Below are positions 39,231 through 46,393 of a stretch of DNA of 64,000 nucleotides, piece after piece. Numbering within the stretch: the first letter of the stretch is position 1; each line of letters starts with the position of its first letter. The notes under the pieces are model-generated. The model saw only the letters and a program-made list of their open reading frames with translations. It had not been told where the DNA came from and did no database searches. Origin of the DNA: Symbioplanes lichenis (lineage in GTDB: Bacteria; Actinomycetota; Actinomycetes; Mycobacteriales; Micromonosporaceae). The stretch lies in assembly GCF_030709675.1 (NCBI RefSeq), contig NZ_JAUZQD010000015.1:1-64000 (forward strand), read 5' to 3'. The translations under genes were made by a program, and so were the position numbers.

Positions 39231-42200
39231 GCATCCTGCCCAGCCCGATCCCGCATCCGCTCGACTACTGCCCGTTCGATGTGCCGGGGTGGGCGTACGA
39301 GGCGCTCGAATGGGTCGTCGGCTTCGACTGGCCGGACGGCAACGAGCGGGCGACCTGGGACGTCGCCGACCAGTGGTACGCGATCACGGGGGTGCTCGGC
39401 AACGCTCGTACGGAGTCGGGGGACGCCGCCACGCAGGTGGCCGGCGCGTACACGGGGGTGGGGGGTGCCGCCTTCGGCGAGGCCTGGACGCGGCTCGCGG
39501 GGACGCCGGACTCCCCGCTGGAGATTCTGCTGCAGGCCACCGACGAGCTGGCCCGGCTGGTCGACGGCGGCGGGGCCGACATCGAGGCGGCCAAGCTGGA
39601 GGCCTGGATCGAGATCGGACTGTTCCTCACCGAGCTCATCGGCATGACCGTCGCCGTTGCCCTGACCCTGGGCGCTGCCTCCCCGGCGGCGGGTGGCCTC
39701 ATCGCGGCGACCCGGCTGGCCATCCAGCAGATCTTCAAGCGCCTGGTCGAGCAGATGGGCCGCAAGGCGATCAAGCAGACCGTCAAGGCGGCCGGGCAGC
39801 GGGCGGTCAAGCAGCTCACGAGCCGGGAGGGGCTCAAGCACCTCGGGCGCGAGGCGCTGGACGAGGGCTTCGACGAGACGCGCGAGGAGCTGGCGACCAA
39901 CGGGGGGATCCAGGCCTATCAGGCGCAGGGGAGCCGGGTCGACGGGGTGGATCTGGGGCAGCTGGGGCGGGCGGGGCTCGGGGGGTTCGCGGGCGGGTTC
40001 GCAGCCAGTGGGGCCTATGCGGGCGGGCGGCACGGGGTCACGCGGGGGGCGGCGGCGGAGGTCTTCGGGGAGGTCGGCGGGTCGGCTGTCAACGGGGGGC
40101 TGCCTGATCCGGAGTCTTTGGCGAAGGCGGCGAGCTCGGGGGGTGCGGGGTCGGCGCTGTCTTCCGGGGTGTCGTCGTCCCTGTTGGACAAAACGGGCAA
40201 GCTGGCGTCGCTGCTAGGGGAGCCGGGCTCGGTGCTGCCGCAGTCTCCGGGCGTGGCCAGTCCTTCGCCGTCACCTGCCGATCCGTCGCCCGATCTGCCA
40301 TCAATTCCTTCGGCGTCTCCTTCGGCGCCCTCTTCGCCCACCCTTTCGCCAGCTGCTTCCCCAGAGCCTTCGCCCGGCTCCCCGCCGGCTGTCTCCCCCG
40401 CCCTTTCCCCTTTGCCCGCTTCCCCCGCCTCTTCCCCTTCGCCCGCTTCCCCTTCGCCCTCTTCCCCTTCGCCCGCTTCTCCGTCGGCTCCTTCGCCCAC
40501 CCTTTCCCCGGACCCGTCGCCGGCGTCGTCGACCGCTTCGCCGGTTGAGCCTTCGCGCGCCTTGCCGGCGGATCTCTCCTCGAGGCCGACTGTTGATGCC
40601 CCTTCGCCGGCGGCCTCGTCCCACGAGCCTTCGCACGGTCTCCCCGTCGACACGACGCCGGCGCCCTCGCCTCCTCCGGTTGCGCCGTCCTCGTTGTCTT
40701 CGGCGCCGGTGACCTCCTCGGCACCCGACCTCTCTGTGCTCGACACCTCGTCGGCCACTACTGCCGGCGCGACTTCTTCCTTCGTCGCGGCGCCCGGTGC
40801 GGCGAGCGTGGTCGGGGGCTTCGGGGCGCTGTCGCCGGGGCTGGACCCGCCGGCGCCCGGGACGGGACGGCACGTTCGGGCGCCACGGCACCGGGCTTCG
40901 TCCGTACCCCGGCATCGGGATCTCGGGCGACCGGCGCAAGCCGGGCCGACCGGTCCCCAACCGCCCGGCCGGTCCGAAATAGACAGCTACGTACGCTTCG
41001 CCCGCGAGCAACGTGCGGCATACGCCCAATTCCGCAAGCGGGACACCATCGAACGCCTCGAGGAGAAGGCCCGCGCCGAACGCGCCCGCGCCCGCCGCGC
41101 CCGCCGATCAGCCTTCGTCGCCCGGGCGTTTCGCCTCAACCCCGCGCTCGCGGACTCGCACGCCGCCCTCGTCGCCGAAGCCACCGCGATCGCCGACCGG
41201 GCCGAGGGCGAGGCCCGCATCCTGCGCGACCCCGGCTACTCCCCGGACGAGGGCGCCACGATCACGGTCGACCCCCAGGACTGGCACCTGGCCAACCGCG
41301 ACGGCGGCCGGCTCGCCCCCGGGCCCGTCTCCCTCGGCCCTGTGTCCATGCTCACCGGCACCGACGACCCGCCGTCGATCGTGGGCACCCGCCGCTACGG
41401 CGAGTTCGGCGGCCTGCGTCCCCCGCTGGCCCAGCACCAGCTCGACCTCGAACAAGCCCTCCCCCGCCACCCGTCCGGCGCACCCCTGCGCGCGGCCGAT
41501 CCCCGCTCGGCGTACTTCCAGCTGCTCAACGACGGTGGCCCGGCCGCCGACCCCACCCGCGGCATCAACTGCCAGGACTGCGTCTTGTCCTTCTTCGACA
41601 CGTACGTCCACGGCCGCCCCCGCGTCTCCGCCCCTCGCACCTTCGACGCCTACAAGGACGGCGACCCCCAGCGCCCCCTCTACGGCGAGAGCAACGGCCC
41701 CGAACGAGTCGAACAAGCCACCGGCGGCCGCCTCCAGTCCCTCTGCCGCGCCGACAAGATCCAGGACGACCCGGTCCGCGCCCAGCAGCAGGTCGCCGAC
41801 GCCCTCGGCCAGGTCGCCGAGCACCTCCGCACCGGCGGCCACGGCTCCTTCGCCTTCCTCATGAACCTCTGGGAAAGCGGCTCCTCCCACGCCTGGGCCG
41901 CCGTCAACCACCACGGCGAAATCCTCTTCGTCGACCCCCAGTCCGGCCTGGTCGCCACCCCCGGCACCTCCCTCTACGGCCACCGCGGCGTCGCCGACCC
42001 CGCCAACCTCGTCGCCCTCGACGCCCTCGTCGTCGACGCCCAGGGCCGCCCCCTCCCCTTCCCCGGCAAACCCGACGGCTGGTGGCACCCCCGCACCACG
42101 CCCCCGCCCCCACAAACCCCTCACACCCCCGCCGCCCCGGCCCCGCACGCGCCCGCCGCCTCAGCCCCGGCCGCCCCCGCCTCCGCGCCCGAGCCGCCCA

Positions 42201-43939
42201 ACGTCGCGGCCATCACCTCTGACGACGTCGACGTCCGAGCACTCGAGGACCGTCTCCTCCAGTCCCTCGACGAAAGCCATCGCGATCAGCTCGACACATC
42301 CGTCCGGAAAGCCACCAAGATCGCCAGGCGTCTCCGGCCCGATTTGGACGTCGTCACCTCCGCCCTCGGCGGCGCCGTCGAGCTGGCCGGAACCGACCAC
42401 TCCGTCAAATCAGCGCGATCCCTGGCTCGGGCCTATGCGACCGAGCAAGGACCCGAACGCCCCGGCCTCGACCACTTCCTGAGGACGACAAAGGACCGCG
42501 TGCGCTTCGCGATCAAACTTCCGGAGCAGGGGTACGCCAACACAGTCGAGGGCGCGATCGACGTCCTCCGCCGCCTGAACCACCGGACGACTCGGCTCGT
42601 GAACTTCTGGCAAGGCAACGGGCGGCACAACGGACTGAACGCCACGGTGGTGGACGCATCGGACTTCGGCTTCGAGGTGCAGTTCCCCACTGCCTTGTCG
42701 TGGGCCGCGAGTGAGCGTACGCATCAGGCGTACGAGGTCCTCCGCCTGCCAACCGCTGCCTACGCCGCCCATGTCGACGCGTTCCTTCGCATTGTCGCCG
42801 TCAACAAGGAACTGGACCTCGTGGCGCATCAACCGGACAAGCTACACCGGCTCGCGATCACCAAGACCGTGAACTCGACGTTCGCCTCATGGGTGGCAGC
42901 GCGGCCGGCGGCGTGGAGAGCCTATCTTCGGGCCTTGAGCGACAACGACGTCACCTTCGACGACATATTGGCGCGCCACGCTCTGACCCGAGCCGATGTT
43001 CTCCCGAGCGAGACGCCGAAAGGTGAGGACGACCATGACGGAATTCGGCTACCAGACAATCACCAAGGCGGACGCAACCGAGGCGGTGACCAGCGTGATC
43101 GCCTACGAGATCCAGGTGACCCGGCCGCTGCGAGCCGTTCTGTGGAGCGCTCCGCGCCAGGCGTGGATTTACGCCCCGGCAGTGGCGGGAGCCTACCTCT
43201 ACGACCCGGACTACCAGGACAGGAGCCTGCCGATCGACCGCGGGACGGCGGAGGAGATAGCCCTCCTCATCCTGCCGACGCCCCTACCAAGCGAGGAAAC
43301 CCTGACGGCGATGTTCGAGGAGGGGGAAAAGAACGGCTGGGACTGGGGCCCGCCGGAGAACCGGACCACGGCCCCGGCGAATTGATCAAGACCCACAATG
43401 GAACGATCCGCGCCAATACCCGGCTCGGCCAGACCCGCGGCTCCCTGGGCGCGGCGTTCGAGATCGGCGCCCATTACCTCGACACGTACGACCACATCAA
43501 GGAAGTGAAATCGGCACTCCTGCTGGGGCGCCGGTACGACGTCCGCGCACTCCGAACGGCTCATGGCCGGAGGGACGGGCGGGGCAACCCGGATTTCCTG
43601 GTACGGGTGGATCCCGCCGACGAGGGGTCCTTCGGTGACTTCAAGCGACTCGACCCGCCGGATCCCCAGGAAGCCGAACAATCCAAGCTGTCCCGCGGAG
43701 TCAGCAAGCAACTGCGATTGGCGCTGGCACAGGATGCGCGGATGCACGTGGCGGTGGTGGACGGGCGTGACGCGGGCCTGGGCACTATTGATGCCGTGCG
43801 AGGAATTCGCCGGGCGCTCGGAGTCTGGGCACTGGCTGGTCGTCCGGTGCGCCCGGAGGATCGGATGATTGTCTTCACTGCCAACGACCAGTGGGTCATA
43901 TGGCGAGGCGACACAGGAGAAATCAGTGTCAGTACGTGA
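39227..43939 (+). CDS. Multi-domain polymorphic toxin-like frame
   Basis: A single open frame of 1,570 codons. Residues 1-115 resemble the WXG100-like N-terminus of large secreted effectors (ATWDVADQWYAITGVLGNARTESGDAATQVAGAY); ~122-170 hydrophobic; ~345-458 a Ser/Pro/Ala linker. Then a papain-fold Tox-PL-like domain with NCQDCV (Cys782/Cys785), SHAWAAVNHHG (His888) and FVDPQSG (Asp903). Residues ~1004-1240 look RelA/SpoT-like (KDRVRFAIKLP, GLNATVVDASDFGFEVQFPT, HQAYEVLR). Residues ~1270-1385 are translated from DNA whose codon bias belongs to another frame (gene at 43035), and ~1386-1570 carry a PD-(D/E)XK-like nuclease (NPDFLV, GDFKRL). Whether the whole frame is one protein is uncertain. 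Confidence 0.75.
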   Translation: MSILPSPIPHPLDYCPFDVPGWAYEALEWVVGFDWPDGNERATWDVADQWYAITGVLGNARTESGDAATQVAGAYTGVGGAAFGEAWTRLAGTPDSPLEILLQATDELARLVDGGGADIEAAKLEAWIEIGLFLTELIGMTVAVALTLGAASPAAGGLIAATRLAIQQIFKRLVEQMGRKAIKQTVKAAGQRAVKQLTSREGLKHLGREALDEGFDETREELATNGGIQAYQAQGSRVDGVDLGQLGRAGLGGFAGGFAASGAYAGGRHGVTRGAAAEVFGEVGGSAVNGGLPDPESLAKAASSGGAGSALSSGVSSSLLDKTGKLASLLGEPGSVLPQSPGVASPSPSPADPSPDLPSIPSASPSAPSSPTLSPAASPEPSPGSPPAVSPALSPLPASPASSPSPASPSPSSPSPASPSAPSPTLSPDPSPASSTASPVEPSRALPADLSSRPTVDAPSPAASSHEPSHGLPVDTTPAPSPPPVAPSSLSSAPVTSSAPDLSVLDTSSATTAGATSSFVAAPGAASVVGGFGALSPGLDPPAPGTGRHVRAPRHRASSVPRHRDLGRPAQAGPTGPQPPGRSEIDSYVRFAREQRAAYAQFRKRDTIERLEEKARAERARARRARRSAFVARAFRLNPALADSHAALVAEATAIADRAEGEARILRDPGYSPDEGATITVDPQDWHLANRDGGRLAPGPVSLGPVSMLTGTDDPPSIVGTRRYGEFGGLRPPLAQHQLDLEQALPRHPSGAPLRAADPRSAYFQLLNDGGPAADPTRGINCQDCVLSFFDTYVHGRPRVSAPRTFDAYKDGDPQRPLYGESNGPERVEQATGGRLQSLCRADKIQDDPVRAQQQVADALGQVAEHLRTGGHGSFAFLMNLWESGSSHAWAAVNHHGEILFVDPQSGLVATPGTSLYGHRGVADPANLVALDALVVDAQGRPLPFPGKPDGWWHPRTTPPPPQTPHTPAAPAPHAPAASAPAAPASAPEPPNVAAITSDDVDVRALEDRLLQSLDESHRDQLDTSVRKATKIARRLRPDLDVVTSALGGAVELAGTDHSVKSARSLARAYATEQGPERPGLDHFLRTTKDRVRFAIKLPEQGYANTVEGAIDVLRRLNHRTTRLVNFWQGNGRHNGLNATVVDASDFGFEVQFPTALSWAASERTHQAYEVLRLPTAAYAAHVDAFLRIVAVNKELDLVAHQPDKLHRLAITKTVNSTFASWVAARPAAWRAYLRALSDNDVTFDDILARHALTRADVLPSETPKGEDDHDGIRLPDNHQGGRNRGGDQRDRLRDPGDPAAASRSVERSAPGVDLRPGSGGSLPLRPGLPGQEPADRPRDGGGDSPPHPADAPTKRGNPDGDVRGGGKERLGLGPAGEPDHGPGELIKTHNGTIRANTRLGQTRGSLGAAFEIGAHYLDTYDHIKEVKSALLLGRRYDVRALRTAHGRRDGRGNPDFLVRVDPADEGSFGDFKRLDPPDPQEAEQSKLSRGVSKQLRLALAQDARMHVAVVDGRDAGLGTIDAVRGIRRALGVWALAGRPVRPEDRMIVFTANDQWVIWRGDTGEISVST
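43035..43385 (+). CDS. Probable immunity protein inside the toxin frame
   Basis: A 116-residue acidic protein in a different frame from the surrounding 1,570-codon frame. GGTGAGGA lies before ATG 43035. Its codons use G/C at the third position as real genes here do, whereas the overlapping frame reads as Gly/Arg/Pro/Asp-rich noise. It begins MTEFGYQTITKADATEAV and ends WDWGPPENRTTAPAN. The position after a RelA/SpoT-like toxin domain suggests an immunity gene; not recognised by family. Confidence 0.7.
   Translation: MTEFGYQTITKADATEAVTSVIAYEIQVTRPLRAVLWSAPRQAWIYAPAVAGAYLYDPDYQDRSLPIDRGTAEEIALLILPTPLPSEETLTAMFEEGEKNGWDWGPPENRTTAPAN
43382..43939 (+). other. PD-(D/E)XK nuclease toxin cassette
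   Basis: In the same frame as the toxin, but it begins exactly where the embedded gene stops: TTG 43382 overlaps TGA 43383-43385, so it could start on its own (185 residues). Text such as GTIRANTRLGQTRGSLGAAFEIGAHYLDTYDHIKEV, GNPDFLV and FGDFKRLD, then RQLRLAL-type helices and VFTANDQWVIWRG, resembles C-terminal nuclease toxins of contact-dependent systems, with Asp ... Asp-x-Lys as catalytic residues. It looks like a displaced (orphan) toxin tip, or the true C-terminus of the fusion. Confidence 0.6.
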
Positions 43940-44405
43940 GCAGATCTTCATACGGACCGACCGGAAACCGGCCGAGATCGCCGGCGTGATCGCCACCTTG
44001 GTCAATGGCCGGACGGAGGTGTCGAACGATGACACATGGCTGTTGGTCTCGATCGGCACGCTACTGCCGGACTCGGACCTCCGATCGGCCGAGTTCGGCG
44101 GTCCCGTCCTGCCCTATGTGGCTGACCCTCCGTTCCAGCCCGGCGAGTTCGAAGCCACAGACGCTTACAACGTCGAGGTTCGGCTGTGGTTGGCCGGCGC
44201 ACGCAACGAGGCTCTCGAAGCGGCCGCGGCCGACCAGATCTTCGCGGTAGTGGCCCGGATGGAGGTCGCCGCCGTCCAGGTACGCAGGGACGACAAGCTC
44301 ATCCGGGCCGTCCTGCCCGGTCGCGCTCCGTACGACTTCCCGGCCGGCACGCTGATCTACGAGACCGACCGGGACAGGTGGAACGGATACGTGCTCGAGG
44401 CCTAG
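43926..44405 (+). CDS. Probable immunity protein for the nuclease cassette
   Basis: A 159-residue cytoplasmic protein (VSVREQIFIRTDRKPAEIAGVIATLVNG, then GEFEATDAYNVEVRLWLAGARNEALEAAAADQIFAVV, ending DRWNGYVLEA). GTG 43926 follows AGGAGA and overlaps the toxin stop by 14 bp, the usual coupling of toxin and immunity genes. The family is not recognised; the role is inferred from position. Its stop TAG shares a CTAG with the stop of dnaB. Confidence 0.72.
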   Translation: MSVREQIFIRTDRKPAEIAGVIATLVNGRTEVSNDDTWLLVSIGTLLPDSDLRSAEFGGPVLPYVADPPFQPGEFEATDAYNVEVRLWLAGARNEALEAAAADQIFAVVARMEVAAVQVRRDDKLIRAVLPGRAPYDFPAGTLIYETDRDRWNGYVLEA

Positions 44406-45835
44406 ACGACCGCCATGTCGACGAAGCGGGACAGGTGGAGCTGGGCCGCGACGGTGATGGTGTCGGTGGCGCCGTTTCGGTGTTTGGCGACGATGAAGTC
44501 GGCTTCGCCGGCTCGGGGGGATTCCTTGTCGTAGTAGTCGTCGCGGTGCAGGAGGATGACGACGTCGGCGTCCTGCTCGATGGAGCCGGACTCACGCAGG
44601 TCGGACAGCTGCGGGCGCTTGTCGGTGCGCTGCTCGGGGCCACGGTTCAGCTGGCTCACGCCGATGACCGGGCACTCGATCTCCTTGGCGAGGAGCTTGA
44701 GGCCTCGGGAGAGCTCGGAGACCTCCTGCTGGCGGCTCTCGGTCTTCTTCGGGGAGCTCATCAGCTGGAGATAGTCGATGACCAGCAGCTTGAGGTTGTG
44801 GCGCTGCTTGAGGCGGCGGGCCTTGGCCCGGATCTCCATGAGGTTCATGTTCGGCGTGTCGTCGACGAAGATCGGGGCCTCGCTGATCTCGCCCATGCGG
44901 CGGGCCAGCTTGGTCCAGTCGTCGTCGGAGAGCTGGCCGGAGCGCAGGGTGTGCAGGGGCACGCGGGCTTCCGCCGAGAGCAGTCGCATGACCATCTCGA
45001 TCTTGCTCATCTCCAGGGAGAAGATGGCGCTGGCGTGGTTGTGCCGGATGGCCGCGTTACGGGCGAAGTCCATGCTCGCGGTGGACTTGCCGAGACCCGG
45101 GCGGCCCGCGACGATGATCAGCTGGCCGGGGTGCAGACCGCTGAGCAGCCGGTCGAGGTCGGCGAAACCGGTCGGGACACCGCTCATCTGTCCGCCCGCG
45201 GCGCCGACGGCCTCGATCTCGTCGAGGGTGGGCTGGAGCATGTCGCCGAGCGCCGCGTAGTCCTCGCTGACGCGCTTCTCGGTGACGTCGTAGATCGCCT
45301 GGGAGGCCAGGTCGACGATGTCGTCCACGTCGCGGCCGCCGTTGCCGCCGGCGCCGTAGCCGAGCTGGGTGATCTTGGTGCCGGCCTCGACGAGACGCCG
45401 CAGGATGGCGCGCTCGGAGACGATGCGGGCGTAATAGGAGGCGTTGGCCGCGGTGGGCACGCTCTCGACCAGGGTGTGCAGATAGGGCACGCCGCCGATG
45501 CGCTGCAGGTCGCCCGAGTCGACCAGGGCGGCGGCCACCGTCACGGCGTCGGCCGGCTCGCCGCGGCCGTAGAGGTCGAGGATGACGTCGAAGATCGTCG
45601 AGTGGTTGGGCCGGTAGAAGTCGTGGGTCTTGAGGATCTCGACCACGTCGGCCACGGCGTCCTTGGACAGCAGCATGCCGCCCAGCACGCTCTGCTCCGC
45701 GGCGATGTCCTGGGGCGGGGTCTTGTCGAAGCCGCCACCCTCCCGCGGCGGCTGCCCCTGGCCCTGACCCTGGCCCGGCGGCTTGCCGTTGGACTGCGAG
45801 CGGGCCTCCGGCCGCGCGTCATCGGTGATCGACAC
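44402..45835 (-). CDS. dnaB: Replicative DNA helicase DnaB
   Basis: A 477-residue DnaB, the hexameric helicase that unwinds DNA at the fork. The N-terminal domain (PPQDIAAEQSVLGGMLLSKDAVADVVEIL) is followed by the RecA-like core: Walker A (VAGRPGLGKSTASMDFARN), FSLEMSKIEMVMRLL, LKLLVIDYLQLMSS, VIGVSQLNRGPEQRTDKRPQLSDLRESGSIEQDADVV and AKHRNGATD. No intein interrupts it. GTG 45835 follows GGGAGAGG. The first ~35 residues are a Gln/Gly/Pro-rich extension. DnaA-type boxes lie in the upstream region. Confidence 0.97.
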   Translation of the reverse strand: MSITDDARPEARSQSNGKPPGQGQGQGQPPREGGGFDKTPPQDIAAEQSVLGGMLLSKDAVADVVEILKTHDFYRPNHSTIFDVILDLYGRGEPADAVTVAAALVDSGDLQRIGGVPYLHTLVESVPTAANASYYARIVSERAILRRLVEAGTKITQLGYGAGGNGGRDVDDIVDLASQAIYDVTEKRVSEDYAALGDMLQPTLDEIEAVGAAGGQMSGVPTGFADLDRLLSGLHPGQLIIVAGRPGLGKSTASMDFARNAAIRHNHASAIFSLEMSKIEMVMRLLSAEARVPLHTLRSGQLSDDDWTKLARRMGEISEAPIFVDDTPNMNLMEIRAKARRLKQRHNLKLLVIDYLQLMSSPKKTESRQQEVSELSRGLKLLAKEIECPVIGVSQLNRGPEQRTDKRPQLSDLRESGSIEQDADVVILLHRDDYYDKESPRAGEADFIVAKHRNGATDTITVAAQLHLSRFVDMAVV

Positions 45836-45866
45836 CCCGACCTCTCCCTCCTGCCCATCCCCGTGC

Positions 45867-45975
45867 CCGCACCCGAACGGCACGAACCTCACCCGCACCC
45901 CAAGCGGCGCGAGCCCGCACCCGAAACGGCGCGAGCCGCACCCGAAGCGGCGTGAACCACGCCGAACAGCACGAA
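45867..45975. repeat. About 21-bp imperfect tandem repeat upstream of dnaB
   Basis: Four to five imperfect copies of CGCACCCGAAGCGGCGCGAGC. It lies in the 558-bp intergenic region (45836-46393) between the divergent dnaB and the large Trp-repeat gene; short frames cross it, but none is convincing. The rest of the region carries DnaA-type boxes and no gene. Confidence 0.75.
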
Positions 45976-46256
45976 CCGTGCTCGCACGAGCACGATCTGT
46001 CCCCGACGACGAACCGGCGGGAAAGACCGCACCGGCCCGGCACGAAGCCCCGAGTAGATCAAACAACGCGGGTACGACACTTTCGGGTGACGACACCCCC
46101 GCCCGAGTGATCCAAGCCACGAGATTTCTCGGCGAGCCCGCCGATCGTCGCTGTGACCTCGCCGAATCGGCCCATGGGCGTGATCCGGCGCGGCTAACGA
46201 TACGAAGCCGCACGTCATCGGCCCAAACGACGCGGTGGACAGCGCTCGGGACAACC

Positions 46257-46375
46257 TGTGGACAACGCGGCCGCGCCTGTGTGCAGCCCTGTGCACAGCC
46301 TGTGTATAACTCCTGGGGACGCTCCGTGTCGTACCCCTCTGAGCTGCGGTTTTGTCGTCCCCAGCATGTGGAGAA
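46257..46375. promoter_or_regulatory. Cluster of DnaA-type boxes in dnaB upstream region
   Basis: TGTGGACAA at 46257-46265 (TTGTCCACA, the form preferred in high-GC actinobacteria), TGTGTATAA at 46301-46309 (TTATACACA) and TGTGGAGAA at 46367-46375 (TTCTCCACA), all in one orientation, with a weaker TGTGCACAG at 46290-46298. They lie between the divergent dnaB and the gene at 46394. Confidence 0.7.
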
Positions 46376-46393
46376 AACAAAAAGGTGCGGCCC

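Noticed and set aside
44402..45835. Intein in dnaB
   Set aside because: The Walker A and downstream motifs run without interruption and the length is normal.
46257..46375. Chromosomal origin
   Set aside because: There are only a few DnaA boxes, no dnaA, dnaN or parAB, and no AT-rich unwinding region.
45836..46393. Frames through the CGCACCCGAA repeat upstream of dnaB
   Set aside because: They only translate the repeat (SRRFGCG-type text), and dnaB has a convincing GTG with Shine-Dalgarno at 45835.
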